Shown here one piece after another: positions 1 through 6,154 of a DNA stretch of 7,578 nucleotides. Each line of letters opens with the position of its first letter. Position 1 is the stretch's first letter. Origin of the DNA: a bacterium. GTDB lineage: Bacteria; Verrucomicrobiota; Verrucomicrobiae; JAJYAR01. A program made the position numbers and the translations under genes. Where the stretch lies: the NCBI GenBank assembly GCA_021779435.1, contig JAJYAR010000116.1, positions 1 to 7,578 of the forward strand, read 5' to 3'. The notes beneath the pieces were generated by a model, which worked only from the letters and a program-made list of their open reading frames with translations, did no database searches and was not told the origin of the DNA.

Positions 1-1
1 T

Positions 2-379
2 CTTTCGGGCAAGGTGGTGAGCTCGGACGACCTCAAAGGAAAGGTGGTCGTGCTCGATTTCTGGGCCACGTGGTGCCCGCCGTGCCGCGAGGAGATTCCC
101 GGCTATGTCGACCTTGCGAAGAAATACGGTGACCGGCTCGCCATCGTGGGTGTTTCCGTGGACGAAGGCGGTCCGGCCGTCGTGAAGGAGTTCGTCGACA
201 AGTTTAAGATCAACTACCTGGTCGTGATGGCCGACGACCAGGTGCAGAGCGCGTTTGGCGGCGTGGAGGCGATTCCCACCACCTTCCTCATCGATAAGGA
301 GGGTCAGATCCGCGACAAGAAGGTCGGGTCGGTACCGACCGACAAATACGAAAAGCGGATACTGGCGCTGTTGAGGTAG
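2..379 (+). CDS. TlpA/ResA-like thioredoxin-fold protein, 5' end missing
   Basis: This is the C-terminal 125 residues of a thioredoxin-fold protein of the TlpA/ResA/AhpC-TSA group; the reading frame is open to the left edge. The visible part begins just before the usual 'DLKGKVVVLDFWATWC' strand. The redox motif WCPPC follows, with its cysteines at bases 74-76 and 83-85, and the cis-proline segment 'AIPTTFLIDKEG' comes later. Members of this family reduce or exchange disulfides, typically outside the cytoplasm in cytochrome c maturation or oxidative stress, and usually carry an N-terminal signal peptide or anchor. That part would lie outside the window. The GTG at 14 is inside the conserved fold and is not a credible start. 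The gene ends 30 bp from the convergent transporter gene, with no clear terminator between them. The fold is certain; the partner protein is not. Confidence 0.9.
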   Translation, partial: LSGKVVSSDDLKGKVVVLDFWATWCPPCREEIPGYVDLAKKYGDRLAIVGVSVDEGGPAVVKEFVDKFKINYLVVMADDQVQSAFGGVEAIPTTFLIDKEGQIRDKKVGSVPTDKYEKRILALLR

Positions 380-409
380 CGGCGTCGGACCCGGGGGCAC
401 GTGGCCGGC

Positions 410-1357
410 TCAGCCGCCGATCCACGCCAGCCCCACCCGCAGCCAGAGCGGTATCATGATCACGCCCAGGGCGGTCGTCGTGAGGACGATCTGCACGGCG
501 GTGCGCGGGTGTCCTCCGTAGAGCCGCGAAAGAAGGATCGGGATCACGGCGCTGGGCATCGCGGCCTGAACCACGATCACGCGCTTCAGCTCGATCGAGC
601 AGGGAAGGTATCTTGCCAGCAGGAGCATCAGCACCGGCAGGATCGCCATGCGCAGGAGGTTGGCGGCGCCTGAGACCTTGAGGTCGAACAGCTCGCTCGG
701 CGTATGCAGGTAGTTCGCGAGATTCACCCCGGTCATGATCAGGCCCAGCGGGATCGCGCACACGGCGAGGGCGTGGAGCGTGTCCATCGCGAGCTTCGGG
801 ATCAGCGGCGTGAACCCGGTCAGGTTGCTGACAACGGCGAGGACGAGTGAAACGAACATCGGGCTGATCAGTTTGCGCCAGCCCTCCCGCAACGACAGCC
901 CGCTCAGGATGAGAAGGCCAACCGTCCATACCGCCGCTTCGACGCCGAGATTGTGGACAAAGAGCACGCCGGTGCTCTGGCTGCCCCAGATTCCGGCCAT
1001 GATCGGAAGGGGAAGGTACGCGTAGTTGGTGATGCCGGCCGAGAGCGCGAAGGTGCGCATGCCGTTGCCCACCTGGAGTCCGATCAGCCGTGCGACCAGC
1101 AACCCCGCCCGCATTCCCAGGAAGGTGACACCGAAGCCGACCAGGGGCGGCATGACGAGGTTATCGGCGGACCTGAGTGCTTCGTTTCCGGCAATGGATT
1201 CGAAGATCAGGCACGGATACAGCATGTTCACCACCAACCGGATAAGGCTGGTTTCCGCCTCGCCCTCCATCCAGCCCAACCGGCGCACGCCGACGCCCGC
1301 GCCGATCAGGGCGAAGACGGGGAGTACCAGGAGCATCAGCTGCCAGTAGGACGGCAT
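410..1357 (-). CDS. AEC-family (auxin efflux carrier type) transporter
   Basis: This is a 315-residue integral membrane protein, the usual length for the AEC (auxin efflux carrier) family within the BART superfamily. It is hydrophobic throughout and compatible with about ten membrane spans in two halves of five. The first half shows 'NMLYPCLIFESIAG' and 'AGITNYAYLPLPIMAGIWG', equivalents of the family's N-P-LIF and SNYG-GLPI segments. The second half ends with 'VVQAAMPSAVIPILLSRLYGG', the conserved Q-A-MP-A segment of bacterial members. Characterised bacterial relatives carry malate or malonate and other organic acids or amino acids; the substrate here cannot be read from sequence. I chose the ATG at 1357 because the first span follows it directly. 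No Shine-Dalgarno sequence is visible. The gene stands alone and converges on the thioredoxin-like gene. Confidence 0.92.
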   Translation of the reverse strand: MPSYWQLMLLVLPVFALIGAGVGVRRLGWMEGEAETSLIRLVVNMLYPCLIFESIAGNEALRSADNLVMPPLVGFGVTFLGMRAGLLVARLIGLQVGNGMRTFALSAGITNYAYLPLPIMAGIWGSQSTGVLFVHNLGVEAAVWTVGLLILSGLSLREGWRKLISPMFVSLVLAVVSNLTGFTPLIPKLAMDTLHALAVCAIPLGLIMTGVNLANYLHTPSELFDLKVSGAANLLRMAILPVLMLLLARYLPCSIELKRVIVVQAAMPSAVIPILLSRLYGGHPRTAVQIVLTTTALGVIMIPLWLRVGLAWIGG

Positions 1358-1449
1358 CCGGGAACGCTAGAGTAAAAGGTTGAAGCACGGGAAGGCAGAA
1401 GGCCGAGCGTCCAACGTGGATTTCGAATGCAGACTCGTGCTCCGATCGT

Positions 1450-1532
1450 TTTCGTGAGCTTTCGTGCTTTTCGTGGTTCCACCGGTTTGGGGTTCGGAGG
1501 GTTTGCCACGAAAAACACGAGAATGCACGAAA
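1450..1532. repeat. Imperfect inverted repeat built from TTTCGTG units
   Basis: The left arm, 1450-1476, reads as three short units that each contain TTTCGTG or TTCGTG. The right arm, 1506-1532, contains the reverse complement (CACGAAA-type units). Aligned over 27 positions, the arms match at 22, with 29 bp between them. A transcript could fold into a long stem. Repeats made of CACGAA/TTCGTG units occur between genes in many high-GC environmental bacteria, as I recall, so this is probably one copy of a dispersed family. The copy number in this genome is unknown from the window. Confidence 0.75.
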
Positions 1533-1598
1533 GCAGAACCGTGCGCGGGTTTTCTTTGGGCTTTTGCGCGAGTCCTCCGGACCGCTTGAGCCCGAGCA

Positions 1599-1625
1599 CC
1601 GAGGTCAGCGGACCTCGGCTACATC
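1599..1625 (+). repeat. Small hairpin repeat, copy 1
   Basis: CCGAGGTC (1599-1606) pairs perfectly with GACCTCGG (1611-1618) across a 4-base AGCG loop, and is followed by CTACATC. GCA precedes the stem. A second copy with the same architecture lies 125 bp downstream. The lack of a T run argues against an intrinsic terminator. A dispersed REP-like element is the best reading. Confidence 0.75.
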
Positions 1626-1723
1626 CGGAGCCAACGGATCAGACCAAGGCAGGGATACCCGCGAAGCACGCGAACGGGTGCGAAAGTGGTGGCGTTTTCG
1701 GCGGACGCGCCGGGCCCAAGGCA

Positions 1724-1749
1724 CCGGGGTCGCGGACCCCGGCTACAAC
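1724..1749 (+). repeat. Small hairpin repeat, copy 2
   Basis: CCGGGGTC (1724-1731) pairs perfectly with GACCCCGG (1735-1742) across a 3-base GCG loop, followed by CTACAAC and preceded by GCA, as in copy 1. The stem differs from copy 1 at one pair only: A-T there is G-C here, changed on both sides. This compensatory change supports a conserved folded structure rather than a chance match. Confidence 0.75.
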
Positions 1750-1855
1750 AAGGCATCGCCGTCGGGGGCGAATCGGAGCCGCATGTGCGACTCTGGACAA
1801 ACGGCTTACGACGGGCCACTCTCCGACTCCGTTTCACCCCTTGAGCCTCACCCCC

Positions 1856-2425
1856 ATGCTCGCGCTCGCACTGTGTCTTTCCTACGCGCTCGGCTGCGTT
1901 TCTCCCGGGTGGTGGCTTGTGCGTCGCACCACCGGTGGCGATCTGCGGAGTGAAGGCAGCGGCGGCACCGGGGCGACCAACGCCGCGCGTGTGCTCGGCC
2001 CGGGGGGGTTCGTTCTCGTCCTTCTGCTCGATGCGGCGAAGGCGGTGCTGGCGGTTTCGCTCGCCCGACGCCTGACCCACGCAGATCCCTGGCACGCGCT
2101 GGCCTTGCCGCTCGTCGTGGCCGGACACATCTGGCCCGTCACCCTTCGATTCCGTGGCGGCAAGGGCGCGGGTCCCCTTCTGGGCGGCTGCGTGGCGCTC
2201 AACCCCTGGTTCGCCGTTGCGGCTGCGGTGCCGGCGGCGCTGACCGCCGTGTTCAAGCGGCGCACGTTTGCGATCACGTCGGCGGCGGCCGCCGGCGGCA
2301 TCGGCTGCGCATGGTGGCTGCTCCCGGACCTGCCTGCCCGCGTCGCGTTCGCCTCGGCGGTCGGACTGGTCCTTGTCGCACACCGAACCCATTTCGCCCG
2401 CATGTTCAATCACAGCGTTCCCTGA
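1856..2425 (+). CDS. Divergent PlsY-type glycerol-3-phosphate acyltransferase
   Basis: This 189-residue membrane protein belongs to the PlsY family, which transfers an acyl group from acyl-phosphate to glycerol-3-phosphate at the cytoplasmic membrane, the first step of phospholipid synthesis. It opens with a hydrophobic helix. Motif 1 is seen as 'GSGGTGATNAARVLG' (residues 34-48), motif 2 as 'GHIWPVTLRFRGGKGAG' (90-106), and a weak motif 3 as 'HRTHFARMF' (176-184). Departures from the norm are GSGN becoming GSGG in motif 1, the usual Asn of motif 3 replaced by His179, and loss of the Gly-x-Glu after motif 3, because the protein stops at residue 189. It may be a specialised paralogue rather than the housekeeping enzyme. 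The frame is open far upstream, but only the ATG at 1856 gives a normal PlsY N-terminus. No Shine-Dalgarno sequence is visible. The next gene starts 15 bp after the stop. Confidence 0.85.
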   Translation: MLALALCLSYALGCVSPGWWLVRRTTGGDLRSEGSGGTGATNAARVLGPGGFVLVLLLDAAKAVLAVSLARRLTHADPWHALALPLVVAGHIWPVTLRFRGGKGAGPLLGGCVALNPWFAVAAAVPAALTAVFKRRTFAITSAAAAGGIGCAWWLLPDLPARVAFASAVGLVLVAHRTHFARMFNHSVP

Positions 2426-2440
2426 CGTCCCATTTCGCGC

Positions 2441-4129
2441 ATGGAAATCGTTACCCATTTCAAGATCGCGACGACCGATGACGAGTTTGAGCAGGTGCAC
2501 CGCCTCAACTACCGGACGTTCGTCGAGGAAATCCCGCAGCACGCGCCGAATCCCGAGGGGCGGCACGTGGACAAGTTCCACGCTGAGAACTCGTACGTGA
2601 TCGGCGTGCGCGACGGACGCGTCATCGCGCAGCTGGCACTGCGCCGCCGGCGCCCGTTCTCGCTGGATGGCAAGCTTCCCCAGCTCGACCAGTGGCTCCC
2701 TGCCGGGCGCAACGTCGTGGAGATCCGGCTGCTCGCGGTCGAGCCGCCCTATCGCAACGGCCCGGTTCCGGCGCAGCTGCTGCAATTCGCCGCGCAACAC
2801 TGCATCGACCGCGGCGACGACGTTGCAGTGATCTCGGGGGCCGTGAAGCGCCTGCGGTTGTATCGGGCGCTTGGATTCGAGCCGTTCGGTCCGCTGGTCG
2901 GGACAAAGGAGGCGCCGTACCAGCCGATGCTGCTGACCCTCGAGAATTTCGTGCAGGCCATGAAAGCGCGCCGCGGACTGCGCCGGAGCGCCACGGCCGA
3001 GCCGGCTTCCCAGCCGGTCATCAACCTCCTGCCCGGGCCCGTCGCCGTGTCAAAGGCCGTCCTCGCCGCTATGGGCCGGCCTGCCGTTCCCCATCGCGCG
3101 CCCGAGTTCATGCAGATGATCGGAGACGTGCGGCGCAGGCTGGCGGCGCTCGTGCACGCGAACGACGTGCAGATCATTCCCGGCAGCGGGTCGCTCGCGA
3201 ACGACGTTGTCGCCTGGCAGATCGCCGGGCTGCGCCGTCCCGGCGTGGTCATTTCGACCGGCGAGTTTGGCGAGCGCCTCGCGGACCACGCGCGGCGTGC
3301 GGGACTCGTTTTCCACTGGGAACGGCTGCCGTGGGGGACGACGCTGACCCGCGAGCAGGTGAGCCGGATTCTTGCGCAGGCCGCTTCACCGGGATGGCTC
3401 TGGATGGTCCACCACGAGACGTCCACGGGCGTGCTGCACAATCTCGACGATTTGAAGGCGGTCGCAAAGGAGCACTCGGTGCTGCTCTGTCTCGACACGA
3501 TCAGCTCGATCGGCGCCCTGCGCGTCGACCTGCGTGGCGTTCACCTCGCCAGCTGCGTCAGCGGGAAGGGTCTGGCCGGCCTTCCCGGCCTGGCCGTCGT
3601 ATTCCACGCCACAAAACCGGCGGTTCGCCAGGATGTGCCGCGGTATCTCGATCTCGGCATGTGGGCGTCATGCGATGGCGTGCCGTACACGCATTCCTCG
3701 AACCTTGTCACCGCACTCGACGTCGCGCTCGCCGAATTGGAGCGGCTGCCGGCCGGTCGCTGCGAAATGAATGACGATGCCCGCTGGCTGCGTCAGGAGC
3801 TGCGCGCCGGCGGCTTTGCCATCGGTGCCGAGGAGCCGCATGCCTCGCCGATCATCGTGACGATCAAGCTGCCGCCCGAGATCGGCTCCGAGAGGATCGG
3901 CGCCGCATTGGAGCGCCGCGGCTTCCTGACGAGCCATCACAGCGGTTACCTCGTGCAGCGTAACCGGATTCAGGTCTGCCTGATGGGGGCGCCTTCGCGG
4001 GCGGTGCTTGTCCAGCTGCTCGAGGCGCTTCGTGCCTCGGCGGGGGAGTGCCTGGGCCTTTCGCCTCAGACCTCGGCGGCCCCGGCCATCGCGAGGCCCG
4101 CGATCCAGCCCGTTGTCCACGCCGCCTGA
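2441..4129 (+). CDS. GNAT-like N-acyltransferase fused to class V aminotransferase
   Basis: This is a 562-residue two-domain protein. Residues 1 to about 178 resemble the GNAT group that includes FeeM-type N-acyl amino acid synthases and autoinducer-synthase-like proteins: 'RLNYRTFVEEIPQH' (21-34), 'VEIRLLAVEPPYRN' (93-106) and 'RLRLYRALGFEPFGP' (137-151). The acetyl-CoA loop of ordinary GNATs is not clear, which would suit acyl-ACP as donor. A short linker follows. Residues about 192-532 form a class V (alanine-glyoxylate / 2-aminoethylphosphonate type) PLP aminotransferase: the phosphate-binding segment 'PGSGSLAND' (247-255), 'HHETSTGVL' (324-332), Asp352 in 'DTISSIGALRVDL' for the pyridine nitrogen, and Lys376 in 'VSGKGLAG' for the Schiff base. 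The cofactor residues are intact. The Arg that usually holds the substrate carboxylate appears to be Gln511. The gene follows the PlsY-like gene by 15 bp, probably in one operon, without a Shine-Dalgarno sequence. The N-domain assignment is moderately sure, the C-domain very sure; the substrate is unknown. Confidence 0.9.
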   Translation: MEIVTHFKIATTDDEFEQVHRLNYRTFVEEIPQHAPNPEGRHVDKFHAENSYVIGVRDGRVIAQLALRRRRPFSLDGKLPQLDQWLPAGRNVVEIRLLAVEPPYRNGPVPAQLLQFAAQHCIDRGDDVAVISGAVKRLRLYRALGFEPFGPLVGTKEAPYQPMLLTLENFVQAMKARRGLRRSATAEPASQPVINLLPGPVAVSKAVLAAMGRPAVPHRAPEFMQMIGDVRRRLAALVHANDVQIIPGSGSLANDVVAWQIAGLRRPGVVISTGEFGERLADHARRAGLVFHWERLPWGTTLTREQVSRILAQAASPGWLWMVHHETSTGVLHNLDDLKAVAKEHSVLLCLDTISSIGALRVDLRGVHLASCVSGKGLAGLPGLAVVFHATKPAVRQDVPRYLDLGMWASCDGVPYTHSSNLVTALDVALAELERLPAGRCEMNDDARWLRQELRAGGFAIGAEEPHASPIIVTIKLPPEIGSERIGAALERRGFLTSHHSGYLVQRNRIQVCLMGAPSRAVLVQLLEALRASAGECLGLSPQTSAAPAIARPAIQPVVHAA

Positions 4130-5319
4130 AAGTTGAAGCCGCCGGTCACGCCGTCGATGTCGAGGACCTCGCCGGCGAAGTGAAGACCGGGGCGCAGCCG
4201 GCTCTCCATGGTGCGGAAGTCGACTTCGCTGAGGCGCACGCCACCGCAGGTGACGAACTCGTCCTTGAACAGGCTCTTTCCAACGACCTTGAATTCGGCG
4301 GTGGTGACCTGTGCTGCGAGCGCGCCGAGCGCGGCGTTGCCCACGCCGGACCACGGAGTCGTGAGCGCGATGCCCGCGCCGCCGGCCAGCCTTTCCCAGA
4401 GACGTTGCGGAACCGGGACCGGACTCCAGGTGCCGATCTGCTTGCGCGGATTCCGCTCCCGAACGGACGTCAGCTCACGGACGAGCGAATCGCGGGTGTG
4501 CGGCGGGGCGAAATTGACGCCCAGGAGAAACTCGTAATTGCGGTTTGCCAGTTCGCGGGCGCCCCACGCGGAGAGCTTGAGAATCGCAGGGCCGCTCAGC
4601 CCCCAGTGAGTGACCAGCAGCGGCCCGCTTTCGCGCAGCTTCGTGCCGGAAATCGCGGTCACGGCGTTCTCGACGGACACGCCTGAGAGTCCGATCAGCC
4701 GCGCGTCATCGATGTGAAAGGTGAACAGTGACGGGACCGGCGGTTCGATGGCGTGACCTAGCGATTCAGCGATGGAGAAACCTGCGGAAGAGCGGTTGCC
4801 GCCGGTGGCCAGCAGCAGGCGCTCGCAACGGCGGCCCGTGCCGTCGGTCAGGGTCACCCACCAGCCGGCGGACGCGTCCTTTCCGGCGGGTTCGACTTTT
4901 CGCACGCCAAGGCTCGTGACCACGTGGACCCCGGCATCGGCGGCCGCCTTGGTCAGGCAATCGACGATCGAGGCTGAATCGTCGCTTACGGGAAAAACGC
5001 GGCCGTCCTCCTCCACCTTGGTTTCGACGCCTCGTTCGGCGAGCCAGGCGATCATGTCCCGGGGCTGCCAGCGATGAAAGGCTCCCAGCAATTCACGTCC
5101 GCCCCGCGGATAGCGCTTCACGAGTTCCCGCGGCTCGAAGCAACCGTGGGTGACGTTGCAGCGCCCGCCTCCGGAGATGCGAACCTTGGCGAGCGGGTTG
5201 GCCGTCGCCTCGTAGATCGTCACCTCGCCGGACGTGCCCAGCTTCTCCGCCGCCGCGATGGCAGCGAAGAATCCGGCGGCTCCGCCGCCGATGATGATGA
5301 CACGCGTCTGGACTGACAT
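4066..5319 (-). CDS. BaiN/HI0933-family FAD-dependent oxidoreductase
   Basis: This 417-residue protein has the usual length for the HI0933/YhiN/BaiN flavoprotein family. The FAD-binding motif GGGAAG lies at residues 11-16, and the strand ending in Glu37 ('VTIYEA') would hold the adenosine ribose. The family signature 'KVRISGGGRCNVTHG' is at 45-59. Near the C-terminus are the equivalents of 'TxGGV-L-EVD--TMES', 'GLHFAGEVLDIDGVTGG' and 'NFQAAWTTGWIAG', which close the FAD site. One member, BaiN, acts in bile-acid dehydroxylation, but most relatives have no proven reaction, so the gene name should not be carried over. The ATG at 5319 places the GxGxxG loop at the normal distance. No Shine-Dalgarno sequence is visible. 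A perfect 10-bp palindrome, GAACGCGTTC, sits at 5336-5345, 16 bp upstream. The last 64 bp lie antisense to the end of the fusion gene. Confidence 0.93.
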   Translation of the reverse strand: MSVQTRVIIIGGGAAGFFAAIAAAEKLGTSGEVTIYEATANPLAKVRISGGGRCNVTHGCFEPRELVKRYPRGGRELLGAFHRWQPRDMIAWLAERGVETKVEEDGRVFPVSDDSASIVDCLTKAAADAGVHVVTSLGVRKVEPAGKDASAGWWVTLTDGTGRRCERLLLATGGNRSSAGFSIAESLGHAIEPPVPSLFTFHIDDARLIGLSGVSVENAVTAISGTKLRESGPLLVTHWGLSGPAILKLSAWGARELANRNYEFLLGVNFAPPHTRDSLVRELTSVRERNPRKQIGTWSPVPVPQRLWERLAGGAGIALTTPWSGVGNAALGALAAQVTTAEFKVVGKSLFKDEFVTCGGVRLSEVDFRTMESRLRPGLHFAGEVLDIDGVTGGFNFQAAWTTGWIAGLAMAGAAEV

Positions 5320-5416
5320 TCGGCGCAGCGTGTCGGAACGCGTTCGCGAGTCGACTGAAACAAGCGATGCAGCGGCGCCGGCCCGGACTGGAAACGGGCA
5401 GCCGTCGAATCACTTG

Positions 5417-5452
5417 AAAAAAATGCCGCCGCGGGCTGCGATCCGCGGCGGC
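5417..5452 (-). terminator. Strong intrinsic terminator reading leftward
   Basis: Read on the - strand, a perfect 10-bp GC stem (5443-5452 with 5425-5434, GCCGCCGCGG type) with an 8-base loop is followed by one A and seven T residues (5424-5417). The + strand reading has no T run, so direction is clear. It lies upstream of the flavoprotein gene on the same strand, so it must end a different leftward transcript that starts to the right of 5452. The 30-codon frame at 5514-5606 is the only candidate I see. Confidence 0.85.
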
Positions 5453-5513
5453 TGTAACACCAACCCCTGACAAACTGTATTCGATTCAGCGCCTCCGGAA
5501 GAGCTCCCCAGCC

Positions 5514-5606
5514 CTACCAGTTGCGCATCGAGCGGTATGACGGACCCTGCCCCAAGAGGTTGCGCACAATTTTCGGGAGCTTGCGGAAAATTTCAGGGAG
5601 CGGCAC
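5514..5606 (-). CDS. Possible 30-residue basic amphipathic peptide
   Basis: A short frame from GTG 5606 to TAG 5514 encodes a 30-residue peptide. It contains two tandem heptads, LPEIFRK and LPKIVRN, followed by LLGQG and ending in SYRSMRNW. It is basic, and the heptads would form an amphipathic helix, although prolines sit at the second position of each. The evidence that it is a gene is contextual: it lies on the same strand and about 60 bp ahead of a strong terminator with no other gene to serve. Against it, the start is GTG, there is no Shine-Dalgarno sequence, and no promoter could be found. The frame is open upstream to 5724 without another start codon, so it could also be the remnant of a longer protein, or the transcript could be a noncoding RNA. 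I do not recognise a family. Confidence 0.3.
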   Translation of the reverse strand: MPLPEIFRKLPKIVRNLLGQGPSYRSMRNW

Positions 5607-5622
5607 GGTGCGGCTTTGAGCG

Positions 5623-5988
5623 ATGGAGTTTTCGCAACTTTCCCAGCTTGCAGCGGACGTTGTCGGAGCTGCGCAACGGCAGCTTCCGCCGGAGCTGCGT
5701 GCCCTGGCTGCCGGAGTGAATGTTCACTACGACGCGCTTCCCGACCCTGCGTTGATTGCCGATGGCTTCGAGCCGGACATTCTCGGCCTTTTTACAGGAG
5801 ACCCCGTGGGGGTGGAATCGGACATGCCGCTGCCGCCGCAGATCATGCTGTATCTGGAAAACCTCTGGGATTTCGCGGAAGCCGACGTGGAGTTGTTTCG
5901 AGACGAGGTTCGGACCACCTATCTGCACGAACTTGGGCATTACTTTGGCTGGGATGAGGACGACCTCGCGGCGCGGGGTTTGGATTGA
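5623..5988 (+). CDS. Zincin-like metallopeptidase family protein
   Basis: This 121-residue protein fits the small zincin-like metallopeptidase family (formerly DUF1025) found in many bacteria. The N-terminal part has the family pattern of a short helix and 'LPPEL', then a strand ('VNVHYDALPD', residues 32-41) and 'ILGLFTGDPVGV' (53-64). The active site is HELGHYFGWDE at 102-112, an HExxHxxGxxE form of the motif; His102 and His106 bind zinc, Glu103 is the catalytic base, and Glu112 sits where other members have Asp. The protein stops nine residues later, as is normal for the family. There is no signal peptide, so it should be cytoplasmic. Substrates of the family are not known to me. I chose the ATG at 5623 because the helix begins there. 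No Shine-Dalgarno sequence is visible. The gene is divergent from the flavoprotein gene. Confidence 0.88.
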   Translation: MEFSQLSQLAADVVGAAQRQLPPELRALAAGVNVHYDALPDPALIADGFEPDILGLFTGDPVGVESDMPLPPQIMLYLENLWDFAEADVELFRDEVRTTYLHELGHYFGWDEDDLAARGLD

Positions 5989-6096
5989 CGCAGGCAGGGC
6001 CGCCAGAGTGGCTTGCGACGGCGCTCGTTTTTACCGATGCGGCGTAGGAACTTTCCTTCGAAACGCTGTGTCCCGCGTTTCCGCCCGAATCCGCGC

Positions 6097-6126
6097 TTTC
6101 CAAGCCCGCTCGGGCGTGCCTAGACT
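6097..6126 (+). promoter_or_regulatory. Candidate promoter for the SYLF gene
   Basis: TTTCCA (6097-6102) and TAGACT (6121-6126) are separated by 18 bp and lie 29-58 bp upstream of the ATG at 6155. The match to a housekeeping -35/-10 pair is moderate. The spacer contains an inverted repeat, GCCCG-CT-CGGGC (6104-6115), which could be an operator or chance in GC-rich DNA. Confidence 0.3.
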
Positions 6127-6154
6127 CCTGCTCTCATCTTTTTTCGTATCTCCC

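Larger units (their letters stand above)
1358..1855. other. Gene-free region with structured repeats
   Basis: I see no credible gene in these 498 bp between the divergently read transporter and PlsY-like genes. Open frames cross it, but their translations are arginine- and proline-rich and show no family features. The region holds a long imperfect inverted repeat (1450-1532) and two copies of a small hairpin repeat (1599-1625 and 1724-1749). The promoters of both flanking genes must lie here or just beside it. I could not pick convincing -35/-10 pairs: AGAGTA at 1369-1374 (TACTCT on the - strand) and TGGACA at 1794-1799 are only weak candidates. Confidence 0.7.

Noticed and set aside
380..409. 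Terminator between the thioredoxin-like and transporter genes
   Set aside because: The 30-bp gap is GC-rich but has no stem with a T run on either strand.
1450..1532. CRISPR-like array from the repeated TTTCGTG units
   Set aside because: Units are under 10 bp, adjacent rather than spaced, and inverted in the second half; no spacers or cas genes are present.
1427..1855. A 143-codon in-frame extension ahead of the PlsY-like gene
   Set aside because: It translates the repeat region into Arg/Pro/Thr-rich sequence with no family features, and the PlsY fold begins right at the ATG at 1856.
1619..2800. A 393-codon open frame on the - strand
   Set aside because: It lies antisense to the PlsY-like gene and the start of the fusion gene, and its product is Arg/Gly/Ala-rich with no recognisable fold; this is typical of high-GC shadow frames.
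2692..3774. A 360-codon + frame inside the fusion gene
   Set aside because: Arg/Ala-rich translation in an alternate frame, while the main frame carries complete aminotransferase motifs.
5537..5719. A 60-codon + frame running into the metallopeptidase gene
   Set aside because: Cys/Arg-rich translation, overlaps the well-supported metallopeptidase frame, and shows no family features.
5756..6154. A 133-codon in-frame extension ahead of the SYLF gene
   Set aside because: It reads through the metallopeptidase gene in another frame, and the signal peptide begins exactly at the ATG at 6155.
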